Source: Blakeslea trispora
Lineage: Eukaryota > Mucoromycota > Mucoromycetes > Mucorales > Choanephoraceae
Assembly: GCA_025331445.1 (NCBI GenBank)
Contig: JAIWNE010000002.1
Coordinates: forward strand, 1-64,000
Direction of reading: 5' to 3'
DNA length: 64,000 nt
Shown here: in pieces, positions 45,538 through 58,127 of the stretch
How the letters are laid out: every line of letters starts with the position of its first letter
How positions within the stretch are numbered: the stretch's first letter is position 1
Notes under the pieces: model-generated
What the model was told of the DNA's origin: nothing
Database searches by the model: none
The model's input: only the letters and a program-made list of their open reading frames with translations
Program-made: the position numbers and the translations under genes

Positions 45538-48500
45538 TTAGATCAGGAGTTCTGGATAGATTATATTATCGATGAGATTTTGTTGGTTAGAAGGATCAGA
45601 TTTATGCAAGACATGTATGCCTTGTAAGTTGGTGGAGCGAGAGAAAGCAACATATAGTTGGCCATGTATGAATGGTGAGGTACGGAGGTCAATCCCAACG
45701 TTAGAAAGTGATTGACCTTGCGACTTGTTGATAGTCATAGCAAAACTTAGTTTGACAGGAAATTGTTTTCTTGACAATATGAAGGGATACTCATCTTCTA
45801 AGGTTGCTAGTTCTATTCGAGGAATGAGTTCAATTTATTTTTGGTTGGATCGACTGTTGTTAAGGACAATGACTTTCAATATGTATTGACCAATTTCTTT
45901 GACTACCAATCTGCTACCATTGTAAAGACCTTTTCGAGGGTTGAGGTTTCTTAAGAGCATCACAATACAGCCTACTTTCAAGGTCAACTTTGCAGGAGGA
46001 AAGTTGCCTGGGTTCAGCGTTTGAAGATACTCGTTAGTTACTCGATAAACCTCGTTGCTGGCATTTTCTTCTTGAGAATAGTCGGCTTTATCTGCCGAAG
46101 CCAAAGTGACGGATTCACCAGGCATCAATTCGAGTACCTTTTCATTCAGCAAACCGACAGTATCATTTTTGAAGGTGAGTATAGCCGATTGGTACAATGA
46201 CGAAGGGTTATGAATGATTCGATCAAGAGATTGTTGAGGATACACTCTAGAAATCAGCTCGTCCAGCGAGTGAGTCTGAGAGATGTATTGGGGAAGAGGT
46301 ATCTTTGCATTTTGAATAATAGAATTATAGGTTATAAGATAGAGCCATTTTTTGAAGTGGACATCATTTGGAGTACTGCCTCTTACTCGCATATTCTGCT
46401 TCAAACGAAGTACTTGAGTTTTTCGCCAAATGTGTGAATGCTTAATTGAGGCTTCAACAATGTTAGCACGACTACCATTTCTGATTACTGGAGGTATTTG
46501 TGCAAAATCACCACCCAAAACAACTGGAAGGCCACCAAAAAGTGCATTATTGCTTCGAATATCTTTGAGCGTGCGATCAACAGCTTCAAAGCAGCCTTTA
46601 TTCCGCATAGGCACTTCATCGCAAATTAGCAAAGAAGTCTCACAAAGCAGCTTAGCCAGTTTACTGTTTTTAGGAATGTAGCAGGAGGAAGTTTCATTGA
46701 TCTTGATAGGTAATTTGAGCCTGAAATGAGATGTTCTACCACCAGACAAAAGCAAAGAAGCAATACCAGAAGACGCAACACACAATACAATTTTTCTTTG
46801 ACTTCTGAGGTAGCTGCTCAAAGTGTTGTAGACAAATGTCTTTCCTGTACCAGCTGGGCCGTGCAAAAAGAAGCATGTATCAATTTCTGCAGGGTCTGAA
46901 CTTGTATCAACTGCTGAATCAAGAGACTGCAATCGACTAACTATGGTATCAAAAGCTTGTTTTTGATCTGAATTGAACATGGCATAGTTTGAGCTATATG
47001 TAGCATTTTCTTCTTCGGAGTTGTAAGCTAGTTGCTCGCTTATCAATTCGTTATCATTGCGCTGTTCATTGCTATTACTGTTGATGGCAGAGATCCAATT
47101 GTGCTTGCATGATGGCAGGTTGAACTCATCAAGAGATTTACTCAGCCCATTCAATTTTAACTCAATCAGATGTAGTCCATAGTCGAGAGAGGGCAGTCTT
47201 TCATAAAAAGGATCATAGTCTATCGATCTGTACATCTGGTTGTCAGGGAATAGCTGCTGCAATCTGTGCTCAAGATCATCACAGATTGGATGGCAAAATT
47301 TGGTCCACAACAAAAGAGGATCTGCTAACTGACCGAAAGTCAATGCAATAACAAATAAGTTACGCAAATGAGCACCAGAAGCAAACAAACTTGCTTCTTC
47401 AAAGCATTTTGACAATTCTTGATCATCCTCAATCAAATGCAATTGGAGGCAGGCTTCTTTGAAAGTTGTGCAATGGACTCCATTAATTGTTTTAAGATCA
47501 TCAAAGGATTTTGATTCTGCAACATTTGTCAAAAGAAGTCTCAAAAAATATCTTTCTCCACATGTAGGACTACAATATGGAATTCTACCAATTGCAAAGC
47601 CTTTCTTACTTAGTGCCCAGCTCTTTGTGTCTTGCTTCCAAACATGATGTTTAGGAAAATCCTGATATAGATACTTTTCGCTATCTGGGTTACTTTGATA
47701 ATACTTGAAATAAGCAATGAGCATTGAGCTGCTCTTAGCTAAGATTTCTTGTATTTGAGGTGGAGATGCATCCTCAGGAAAGTATACAGGTTGTTCATTA
47801 GGTAAATGAAGGGCCAACGTTGTGACAGTGGGATCTTCTTCATGTACTTTGTATTCAAAAATACGACCAAATGCTTCTGTAGGGCCAATATACCTTCCCT
47901 GAAGATGTTTTTCAATTTCATCTTTTGTGTCACTTATTTTCAAAGTGGTGTGATCAGAGCCTTTGTATACATATTTGTTAATGTATTTGATGGCTGCAAC
48001 ACCTTGACAGCATTCAACGTTTATGTGAGCCTTGTACTTCTTTGAGAGGTAGGGATTATAAGGCACAATCCAGCTATTGTCAATACTTAAACGACTACTG
48101 CTATATCTCATAGGATCGGGTATCGTGTATGAAGATCGGACAGTTGCTGATCGCTTGTATGTGGGGTATCCGTTTTCATTCAAAACAGTTTTTTCAGAAA
48201 AAGCTTCAGGAAATCGCTTGGTGCATTTGAGACGACCATTGCTATCCTTAGCCATACAAGGAGACTTTGGATTAAGATCACCGTAAGGTCCATGTACCAT
48301 GTTTCTTGTGATGATTTCAAAAAGCTCAGGGTCAGATTCTTTGCATGGCAATTCAGCTGAGATGATTTGATCAATCTTTTCCACAGTGTCTATGTTTTGT
48401 GAGTGATCCAAAAACAAAAGCAGATGCAAATGAGGAAGTCCTCGTTTTTGATATTCAATAGTTCGAACTAAGCCTTTGTAAGGTCCGAATATTTGCTTGA

Positions 48501-50078
48501 CTTTTAGATCTTTTATCAGGGCTTTTACTTTCAAGTCAAAGACTCTTGCAACTAAATCAGGTCGATCTGAGGCGTTTTGTCCAGGTAGTAATTCTCTTTG
48601 AATTTCTATCCATCTAGGGTTGGCAGTAAAGGTGATAAACAACGAAGGTTTGCCGAAATATCTAACAATTGCCATTGAATCTTGATACAGCTTAGCCATA
48701 AATCGAGGACCGCCTGTATAACTACTGGGCAAGATAAAACGTCTTCCCAAAGAGGCAGGATCGACATCATCATTTATAAGAACATCTTGAAGACCGTTGT
48801 AAAGGTCAGCTCTTATATTGAATTGATGATTTCTAATCCAATCAAGCTTATTTTGGTCACAAATAGCCCCAACATCGACCAAGTACTGTTGAAACAACCT
48901 TTTGCTCAAGAAAAGAAAAGGATATTCAGCTGCCCTCTGGTGGAGCCTATAACGGTAATAGGCTCTTTGTGTTAAGCGAGTTGATCCATCATTCAATCTT
49001 AAACCCCAGTGCCAGCCCAAATCACCAATAGGAAACAAAAGAGTATAATGCAGAGGCATATATAAAGCATGGTTTTGAGATATATTTGTATGAGAATAAA
49101 CGCCTTCACTGCTACGAAGATAAATGCGAATATCTCTAAATCCTTCAGCACTATGCTCATTTGGAATGATTCCTGCAACTTCATCAGAGGTAGGAAGATT
49201 CTCAGTGCGTCTATCAGATCCAGCTACTAACTCGATTCTCATTGAAGGACAAATTCGAATAAAAGGAGTTTCAGTTTCACTAATCTCAGCACTCATGAGA
49301 AGCTCATGTGCAGTCTTATACAATCTAACATGAGGATTTTTTTCATGGATCATTGAAGACTGTTCCCTTAGAGTCCCATCATCCAAATCATTGTTGTTTG
49401 CTGCTCTAATGGATGCTGCATATTGAGGATCAAAAATATAAAGCTGCGCATATTTAGCATCGTTGTTGTTTTCTGCCAAAAGAGGTCCTTGAATGTGATA
49501 CATTTGGCCTTGAATTTGAAAAGGCATATTGCTTAAATTGGCATTACTAACTTCACATCTTAGGGAAGTGAAAGCAAATGCTGCGTTGTATCGTCTCAAG
49601 TTGTCCCTGAAGTGACGACCTCGAGTACTAACTTCTTCAAATAAAGTCTTCAAGAGAGCTGGAGGCTGTTGAAGAGCTTCGATTTTTACAGTGCCTGCCT
49701 TACAACAACTCATCCAAAACTTGTTTTGAGAGGTGCACTGCAAAAGTAACTCAGCTTCACAATGCTTAGCACCACAGTCAACACATATCTTGTCCATTGA
49801 ACCTAGATCAAAAGGCTGAAGGCGACTGAGCTCAGAAATAAAGCCTGCTGGAAGTTGAACAGATCGTCCTCTACGTCTACTGGTCTGTTCGTTTTGTTGC
49901 CTGTTGGCATATCTGGCGTTTCGTCGTGTCTAGTAAATAAGAGTTTAAAATACGATTAATTGGCTTGAGGCTAAAAACTGCTTACCCGACACAAATCACA
50001 GGTAGAGAATCTTGGATGTGAGTGCTCTCTTCGACAGGCAGAGCAGATGCGAGAAGTTTCGGTAGACTGGTTATTCAT
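45538..50078 (-). pseudogene. Helitron 3 Rep-helicase, one in-frame TAA
   Basis: The start is ATG 50078; exon 1 (50078-49986, 31 codons) encodes one zinc knuckle, CSACRREHSHPRFSTC. A 56-bp intron (49985-49930, GTAAGC..TACTAG) follows at the same place as in Helitron 1. Exon 2 runs to TAA 45538-45540, interrupted only by TAA 45835-45837. Rep motifs: RGLPHLHLLLF and KYINKYVYKG. Helicase motifs: GPAGTGKT, LLICDEVPM, GGDFAQIPPV, TINKSQGQS, YVAFSRSTN. It has about 1,494 codons, nearly the same as Helitron 1. Of the three Helitron genes it is the best preserved. Confidence 0.92.
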
Positions 50079-50170
50079 TGTTATTGTTATAAACTGTTTT
50101 AGTAAAAAAAGGTGAAAAATAATAATTAATTTTCAAAATTCAAGCTCATTTATTAGAAATTGAATCAATC

Positions 50171-50223
50171 TTGCATCGCGTGAGGGGGAGGGACAACCCT
50201 CCCCCTTGAACCCCCTCCCAGCT
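50171..50223 (-). repeat. G-rich hairpin unit of Helitron 3
   Basis: The same GGGGGAGGG..CCCTCCCCC palindrome as in Helitron 2, followed, on the minus strand, by CTCACGCG; about 95 bp upstream of the gene start. Confidence 0.8.
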
Positions 50224-50415
50224 GGCTTAGGCTCGATCCAAGTCGGGAACTGAATTCTTATATCACGTGATCGGACAATATTTAATTCGAAATTTCAGTA
50301 CATATATGATGTTTTTCCGAAATAAGACTGCTTTTACTTTTGACTAAACTTTCAAAAACCTTTTAACATTCCGGGAAAGAATACAATTAGTGTACTTTTT
50401 ACGCGTATATCAAAC

Positions 50416-52351
50416 ATGAACACTGCTAACAACGGCATCCTTTACACTGTAGGGTAGAGACTATTCATCAAGCTCTTGTACCCAGCGAGTTAACCGGCGT
50501 TTTTAAGCTGAACCGCACCATTAAGGTCAGGGAAGAAGATTGGAAGGAATGTCTTTTGGAGTTGAATAAACTTTGTGCCATAAAATGGATCTTATACAAT
50601 GGCAACAAGAAAGCCGTTATGAGCCCTGAAGAAGCTCAAATTAAAGGATTCCGCCTCAAGTTCTCGGCAAAATACCTTTGTCATCGCAGTGGCTCCTACA
50701 CCTCACGCTCTTCCAACGAAAGCCGCCCTATTTAAAAGAAGAGTAAGAAAGCTGAATGCTCTGCCTCTCTCAGCATCAAGTGCTTCTATCGTGCACCTGA
50801 GATCTTTGAGTTTGTCCCCGGTAATGAAGGCCATTCTCACCATCAACCCGGTGATTGTGCTGATGATTTGCGTTGTCTTCCTCTTTCTAGAAGATATTTG
50901 TTGAAGATTCAGCAAGAACTGGAGCATAGTTCCAAGTCTCCTAGACAGATCAGAATTGATCTTCTTCGCGACATGGATCGCTATGGAAAGAATGCTGAAC
51001 GTAGAGTCAACTACCATGACATCTGGAACATGGTCGCTAAGGTATTAGTTATATGAATCTATTATTTAATATCTTTTCTTATTATTTTGTTAAATTTAAA
51101 TAGGTCAATAAGCTGCTCTACCAATTTGACAGCGACCACATGGTCTCCTTCTTGATCTGGAAGAAGGAAAAGCTGCCCGAAAGAGGTTTCTTGGTGTTTG
51201 AGGCCAACCTTCAGGCCTATAGCAACGACGCAATTCTGTTTGCTCATGGATTTCAGTCCCCTCTTCAACAACAGAAGATGAAAAATGCTGTCTCTTTTTG
51301 TCTGGATGCTACTCACGGCATTTCTGAAAATGCATCTGTCATCATGTACACTCTGTTAGTTCACGATGAAGATATTTGCCGTGGGTGGCCCGTTGGTTAT
51401 CTCTTGACCAACGATCATTCAACTGGTCCTGTCGTTCAATGGCTCAGCTTCTTGAAACAGTCAGGTGTTTTAATGGAACCTCAGCAATTCACCATTGACT
51501 GTTGTAAGGCTGAGGTCAATGCTATTCGAGTAGTATACCCGGAGGCAACAATCCAATTTTGTGTCTTCCACGTTTTGCAGGCTTGGGGAAGAAAGAGTGA
51601 CACCACTTGCAAATCTTTGTCTGGTCTTGCTGCGGACAGCAAGGTTCTTCGTGGACAAATGTGTCGTGCTTTGTCTCACATCATCTATGAAGATGAGTTA
51701 TCTGCTTTTCATGAAAAGATTAACCAATTTTTCATAGATTATGTTGATCAAGCCGCTTTTGTTGACTATTTCAAGAAAAACTGGTGCAATGATGAACAGA
51801 TGAAGGTATGGTCCAGAGCATTCCACGAGAACCAATTCTCTCATATGCTCACCAACATTTTCATTGAAGCGTGGCATAACCAACTGAAAACTGTGTTTCT
51901 TGGGAGAGCAAGAAACAGAAGATTAGACAAGCTTGTTTTTGTTCTGGTGGAAGAGGTTGAGTATTTTCTCAAGTCTGAGTATGACCGTGTGATGGGGAAC
52001 AACGGTGCCATGAGCAAGTATAAGAAGGAGCAGAGAGTTCAAGAGATGGAGGCAGAGAAATTCTAAGCCGATGAAATCAGTAGAATTATCAGTCGCCCTG
52101 AAAGCGTGGCAAATAAAAAAGCAGGAGATTGGTACGTTTGTTCGTTCAACAACAGCGAAACTGTTTATACTGTTGTTTTAAACGTAGACTTCCTTGTTGC
52201 TTCGTGTTCTTGCTTAAACTTTGAGTATAGACGCCGTCCATGCAAGCATATGTACAGTGGGCTCCCAGAAATTTTTGAATTTTTCGAAGCCCGATGTAAA
52301 CACGTAAGAGATGCAAAATACTCTAGAACCTTTTTTCATCTCTTTTTATAA
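50416..52351 (+). pseudogene. MULE 2 transposase with SWIM finger; two TAA and an early slip
   Basis: ATG 50416 gives MNTANNGILYTVG, then the frame slips by one base. The main frame from about 50455 resembles MULE 1 throughout. TAA 50733-50735 lies in RPI(stop)KKSKK where MULE 1 has CAA in RLIQKKSKK. A 62-bp intron (51042-51103) is at the MULE 1 intron position. The DDE core shows FCLDATHG, TIDCCKAEV and CVFHV, then MLTNIFIEAWHNQLK. A second TAA (52064-52066) precedes the SWIM finger CSCLNFEYRRRPCKH. The tail ends TAA at 52351. Confidence 0.85.
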
Positions 52352-52362
52352 TAAAATGTCCA

Positions 52363-52512
52363 TCAGAAAGTTTTTAAACGACGAAGAAAAGCTTATCATA
52401 CTTGAAATGAGAAAACAAGGAATCAAAGTGTATCAAATTGCACTCACATTAGGGGTGAGAGAGGCCACCATCTATGCGGCTCTGAAGAGAGCAGAATTAT
52501 TGCCAGTATAGC
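52363..52512 (+). CDS. Small helix-turn-helix protein (49 residues)
   Basis: The frame opens 11 bp after the MULE 2 stop with ATGTCCATCAG and ends TAG. The sequence LNDEEKLIILEMRKQGIKVY then QIALTLGVREATIYAALKRA has the spacing of a simple helix-turn-helix, like the first DNA-binding unit of many transposases. It may be an accessory gene of MULE 2 or the 5' remnant of another transposon; MULE 1 has no counterpart. Confidence 0.45.
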
Positions 52513-53170
52513 TACAGACATCTTGGGAGATGATCCTGCCAAATACAATCCTGCTTTTCTTTGCTGCCTGGTGGTGCTGGTTTTAACTTTGTTGGTGCGA
52601 CTGGTCGTAGGTCCTATGCCCAAGCTGCCGAGAATACTACTGCTGGTACTAGTAACGTCCCTAGAGCTGAACAAAGAAGAAGACAAGAGAGAAATCAACC
52701 ATATAACAAGAATGACAAGAAACTTTTCTGCAATATGCATGGTAGCAACACTACACATGGAACTGAAAACTATTACACCATTACGATGCAAAAACAAGTT
52801 GGACAAGAGAAGCCTGCTGAGATCAAAACTATTCCTTGCCGTTATTGTGGTGAACCATATCGATCCGGACACAAGTGTGCCAGGAGAAATGTCCTTGCTC
52901 TCACTGCTTCTAAGGAAGACAGACGATGCCGCTGAAAAGATGGCCACGAATGATTGCTTTGACTGTAAGTATACAGACGAGAATTTGTTGAATGATGCAT
53001 GACTAAAAGACGCTTTTAACTCACATACATTCGTTATCGTAGAGAAGCAAAGATCAATAGCCAGGATTGATACTGGAAGTTCTAGTACATTCATTCATAA
53101 AAACTCTCTATTCGAAAAATTAAATATTTATAAATTAAATGAGAATGTTAGTAGTTCACACCAAACGATT
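52510..53170 (+). pseudogene. gypsy gag C-terminus (zinc knuckle) and start of protease
   Basis: DILGDDPAKYNPAF is followed after a slip by GGAGFNFVGATGRRSY and the knuckle CRYCGEPYRSGHKC near 52840-52885, the nucleocapsid. A further slip or frame change leads to a frame with TGA 52979 and then SIARIDTGSSSTFIHKNSLF; DTG near 53071 is the active-site motif of the retropepsin. Homology is lost after about 53170 where foreign sequence begins. Confidence 0.75.
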
Positions 53171-54309
53171 TTTCATACGTTTATAGTAGTTTTTATTGCT
53201 CTTCCGCCAAATATTAAAAAGCTATTGGCTAGATTGAGATTTCAGTCTAAAATAACAGAAAATTACACAAGAAAACAAGAAAAATCAAAGTCTAAAGATT
53301 ACACAAGTCAAAGAAGCCTTCATTACTGGCTGTTGAGAATAAAAAACCTGCAAAAAAATCTGAGAAAGAAACGGAGATACTTTTTGCGCAGATGCGGCAT
53401 CCCAAGTTCTACAAAAACACAAACGAGGATGAGTGATTGAGAGGGTGCGACAAAACTGGGGGTTAGCTAGGCTTGGATGTAAAATGATTGGAGGAGAGTG
53501 AGGAGTGTATGTGGGGGTAAGGTGAATTTTGAAGGAAAAAAGTACTTAGAAAAAATTATCTCTACTACCGGACACAACTTTTGAACTGATTTTTTGTGTC
53601 TTTTGGCTGTTATTCTCACTTTCTTTTTTCTTTCACTTTTAATCCTTCAAGGATGAGTTTGATGGTTATGTTTGCTGATGCTATGTTCTGAAGTGATTTA
53701 AGGTAAAGTATTTCTATACAAAAGATGCCTTTTAGTTCTGTTACTAACTATCTTCTCTTACTTGCTCTAGCTAAGTTACAGGCTAGGTCTTCTTGTTGCA
53801 AAGGTAAGTTATTCCCTCTGATATACACGTTTACTTATCAAGTTGACTAACATACCACTTATTCATTTAGAGAACTGTATGTGGGTCTACTCTTTCTGTT
53901 AGTCGTTCTTTGCTTCTTCTACTCCTGCTTCTCTGCTTGGGGCTATGTCTATTGCCTTGTATATAGCGTTTCTGCTGCCTGTATAGTAGCCATATTTCTT
54001 AGTGCCTAGCAGGGATGTGAGAGCCATTACGCGGCTCTGCCACTAGGCAGGAGCAGCGACTAATGAAATCTTTTTGAAATAAAACATTATTTTTTTAAGC
54101 CACATTTATTTGCTATTAAGCGTTTAGTCCAAAAAGGGAAATCTGAGTGCTCATTTAATGGGGGGAGAATGAGGAGCTCATATGCCCAAAAAAAGATTTT
54201 TTCGCTCCTCACTGGGGGGTGTGATACGAAAACCCCCAAATTTTTGTCAGATCTAAAAAAGGCGATTTTGCCTGCTCTCTAAATAAAGTTTGCTCTTTAC
54301 AAATGGAGT
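53171..54309. other. Unidentified 1.1-kb segment inserted in the gypsy protease region
   Basis: It separates the DTG half of the protease from the LLGTDIMSKMG half. No convincing gene is seen; a basic 71-codon frame (53225-53440) is not recognisable. It contains GGGGGGAGAATGAGG and GGGGGGTG before TGATACGAAAACCCCC near 54220, which looks like a polypurine tract followed by an LTR start, so a retrotransposon fragment is possible. Confidence 0.4.
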
Positions 54310-57300
54310 TTGAAATCCAAAAAAAATCGTTGGGTGTGTTACATTAATTGCTTATCAAAAGACAATAAGATTTCTCGCATCGGACTTACAGATCCTTTAA
54401 CAACAACATATACAAATGGAATTTCCTTCAAACATCAATTTGAAGTCATGGATTTTAACGATAGTTTTGACTTTGACATTCTTCTTGGTACGGACATTAT
54501 GAGTAAGATGGGTATTGCACTTACAGGTGTTGCTTACAATCTTGAAGACGATAGTGCTGATCCTAGTGATAAAGACTCTATCTTTTCAGGTGCAAACATC
54601 GTGACTACTGATATACCTGAACCTGATAACTCACCTGCTGGATCACAAAAGGATGTTGCATAGTTTATGGCATCCATCCAAAATAACATTGATAACTACC
54701 AAAAAATACCAGTAGAGTCGTATTGTCCTATTCCGGAATCCATTGTAAAGTTGCCCACGCCTGAAGGAGCAACAGCATATCGTCGTCAGTACAGTATTCC
54801 ACATATATTGAGACCTGTTCTAGATGAACAGATAAAAAAATGGCTTAAAACAAAAACAATAGAGAAGTGTGGTGTCAATACTTCCTTTAACAGTCCGTTG
54901 TTACTCGTACCAAAGAAGAACAAACAGGGTGAAATTGTAAGCCATCGTGCATGTTTGGATGTGAGACTATTGAATAAGATCCTACCACCAACATATAACT
55001 TTGAAGTGCCACTGGTAAGAAACATATTTGAAAATTTGAGAGGCAAGAAGGTATTCTCTACATTCGATCTCTCTAACGCTTACCATCGTTTTAAAATACA
55101 TTCTCCAGATGCACACAAGTTAACATTCTCTCATAATGGACAGCAATACTGCCTTATTAAGGGAAGCTTTGGTTTGAAGAGCTTGACTTTGCAATTCTGT
55201 AAGGTCATGGCCATTTTGTTTGAGGGTGTGGATTGCGTACAATCTTTTGTTGATGATTGTATAGTGGCCAGTGAAACACCCGAACAACATGCTAAAGACG
55301 TCGTAATGGTAATAGACAGATTGACTAATGCTAAATTGATATTGAATCCAAAGAAATGTGTATGATTTCAGCAATCAGTTAGGATGCTAGGATTTGTGAT
55401 CAATGCAGATGGGATTATGGTTGATAAAGCCAAACTCACTAACGTTGAATCATGGCTAGTGCCCAAGACAGCGAAACACATTCAGCAGTTTATGGGTCTA
55501 ATCAACTACTTCAGGAAATTCGTACCAATGATCTCTACTGTTGCTGAGCCATTAACTAGATTAAGCCATGCAAAGAATGTAGAAGAATTGTGGTCTGATG
55601 AGCAAGACAAGAGCTTCAATGCCTTGAAAGAAATATTGCACTCAAGCATGTTGCTTCACTATCCTGATTTTGCAAAAGAATTCTTCGTTGCTTCTGATGC
55701 TTCTCAATATGGAATTTCTGCTGTGTTGTTTCAACGAGATGATAAGGGTCGGGACAAATACATCAGTTTTGTATCCAATGCTCTATCATCCTCATAGCGC
55801 AGATGGAGTGTTACTCGTCGTGAATTGTATGGTGTTCTGATGGCCTTTCGTCGCTTCCATCAATATATTTGGGGACGCAGATTTACTTTGCACACAGATC
55901 ATAAAGCATTGACCTATATGCATACACAACGAGGTTGTAATCACATGATGTTGAATTGGTTCAAAGAAATTTTCACTTATGATTTTGATGCGGTGCATAT
56001 TCTGGGTATTCTCCTCAAACTGCCAGATTTGTTGAGTAGTTTGTATTCACCTCTTGAACATTTTCAGAGTGATCACAAACTGGTGGAGGGTAGCACTGGC
56101 AGTCAAAAACAAAAAGATCAAGTAGCAAAGATCAAGAGAGTTGCCGTTCGTAGAAAGAAATATAGCAGAGACAAGAACCTGCATGTTCTTACCACAAAAC
56201 TATTCGAGCAAACTAAAGATGCACTTGATTACTTCACTCCGCCTGAGACTGAAAGAGAAAAGCTCTTGCGAGAGACACATACTTTTGGACATTTCGGTAG
56301 TCATGCCATCGTTCGTGAACTACACTCTCAAGGACTCCATTGGACTAACATATATCAAGAAGCCAAGGAAATCGTAAGCTCTTGTCCTGAATGCCAAAAG
56401 AAAAACATATCCAAAAGAGGTTACCACCCATTGACAAGTATCGTTGCAATGAGGCCATTCGATCATGTATCTGTAGACTCTCTAGGTCCTTTACCGGTCA
56501 CTGATAATGGATATACTGAAATCTTAGTCTTGACTGACATCTGCACAAAATATGTAATCGTCAGAGCACTTAAGAATCAACAATCGGATACCATTGCTAA
56601 TACACTCATGCAGATCTTTGGTGATAATGGATTTCCTCGCATATTACAATCAGACAATGGCAGAGCTTATCATGATGCATTACTTGAATCAATATCTCAA
56701 AAGCTCGGCATTGATCGCAAATACTCCACACCCTATCATCCTAGAGGTAATAGAAGTACTGAAGCTAGTGTGAAAATAGTTGAAAGCACGCTGAGAAAGA
56801 TGTGTAAATCGAATAGAAAAGACTGGGATCATTTTCTACCTATAGTACAGCTTTCTATCAACAACGCTGTGAAAAACAAGACGTTGAGTTCACCCTTCTT
56901 ATTAATGTTTGCACGTAAAGTCGGCTTACCTAAAGACTATGAAGAAAAGAACAATAATCCACTCCCTAAGGATATGATGACGCGTGAAGATCTCGAACAG
57001 AGCATTGATCACATGGAGAAGTTGGTCTTCCCAGCTATCTTTGAAAGAACAAAGAAGATAAATGAGGAATGTAGCAAGAGGTTCGACACAAAGAACGTGA
57101 CGGTCGATATTGAACCGGGTACACATGTTATGGTAAGACTGCAAAAGAGACCAAGCAAACTTGCACCTATCTATGAAGGTCTTTATACTATAACAAGAAG
57201 AAATAAAGGCGGATCATGCGAATTAAAAGACGAGCAAAATGAATTATTGCATCGCAACTATGTACCTTCGGAATTAAAAAGAGTCACTATTGATGAATCA

Positions 57301-57654
57301 GCAATTGCAGATGAATACTTCACAGTGGAAGATATTCGCGATCATAGAGGCAAGCCAGGTAACAGAGAATTCTTGGTTAAATGGGCTGGATTCGGAGAAA
57401 GAGCAAACACTTGGGAGCCTATCTCTAGTTTCACTGATTCAACCATTATTGATCGTTACCGGGCCAAAATCGAAAAGCTGAAATTATTGGAGCAAGAAAG
57501 AAATGCCGAAAAAGTAAAGGACATTCCCGCATCCAACAAGAATCAGAAAGGTACAATAACAATGACAGGAACGAACAAGAGAACAACTCCTGCCTCAAAG
57601 AGCAGAGAGACAGCATCTGTTTCTACAAGAGCTAGTAAAAGTCGTAGAAAGTAA
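54310..57654 (+). pseudogene. gypsy pol: protease end, reverse transcriptase, RNase H, integrase, chromodomain; three stops
   Basis: One frame from 54310 to TAA 57652, broken by TAG 54661-54663, TGA 55363-55365 (KCV stop FQQSV, where Trp is usual) and TAG 55795-55797 (SSS stop RRWSVTRREL, where Gln is usual). The protease ends LLGTDIMSKMG. Reverse transcriptase: STFDLSNAYHRF and SFVDDCIV. RNase H: VASDASQYG and LHTDHKAL. Integrase: zinc-binding HTFGHFGSH..CPECQ, then VDSLGPLP, QSDNGRAYH and STEASVK for the D,D-35-E set. The C-terminus, about 57300-57460, is a chromodomain (YFTVEDIRDH, FLVKWAGF, TWEP), which in chromoviruses directs integration to marked chromatin. A basic tail follows. Confidence 0.93.
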
Positions 57655-57872
57655 TTTGTAATTGATAAGAGAAGAAAACAAAAGAAAAAAACTCCTTACA
57701 GCACATAACATAAAAATACTAGACTCTGATTAAAGAATGTTGCATACCATATGTCACAAGTCAATAATAGAGTTCAGCAAAAGTAAATTACTTTTATGCG
57801 CATGAATCAAAATGTTCACTTTTAAGAGCCGATTACAACTATCAAAGATAGATTGACTCTGGTGGAGGGTAA
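57655..57872 (+). other. Leader between pol and the 3' LTR with polypurine tract
   Basis: Non-coding; ends GGTGGAGGGTAA immediately before the LTR, a likely polypurine tract for plus-strand priming. Confidence 0.6.
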
Positions 57873-58127
57873 TGTTGTGAACATTTAGAATCTATGTACT
57901 GATTACGAAATAAATGATACAAAGTATCATTATACAGGCTATATCTGGACATAAAGTCTAGAATAAAATTAGAGTAACTGTTATAGATCAATGTCTACTT
58001 CATCTATCTATCCTTTAGAGATCGATTCTAATATGATGCTAACTTGAGAGACAAATTGAATCATATATCAAATAGACCAATTGGCTCTTGGGACTCAGGC
58101 CTTATCGAAGTGGATAAACTGTTGATA

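Larger units (their letters stand above)
45389..50309 (-). mobile_element. Helitron 3 (4.9 kb)
   Basis: Minus-strand element: 5' TC at 50309-50308 preceded by A, 3' CTAG at 45392-45389 followed by T. On the plus strand the host sequence joins A (45388) to T (50310). The 3' part has CGAGCGTAGCGAG; the 5' part has one G-rich hairpin unit (50171-50223) and TCACGTGA. Confidence 0.75.
45361..52510 (+). mobile_element. MULE 2, Mutator-like element in gypsy gag, containing Helitron 3
   Basis: At 45364-45380 CTCTATTTCCTGGTACTTTT matches the right-end terminal repeat of MULE 1. Helitron 3 then occupies 45389-50309, and the MULE continues with its transposase gene from 50416. The right end, placed near 52510, is a guess: only a weak CCAGTATAG match is seen, and no target duplication. 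Confidence 0.6.
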
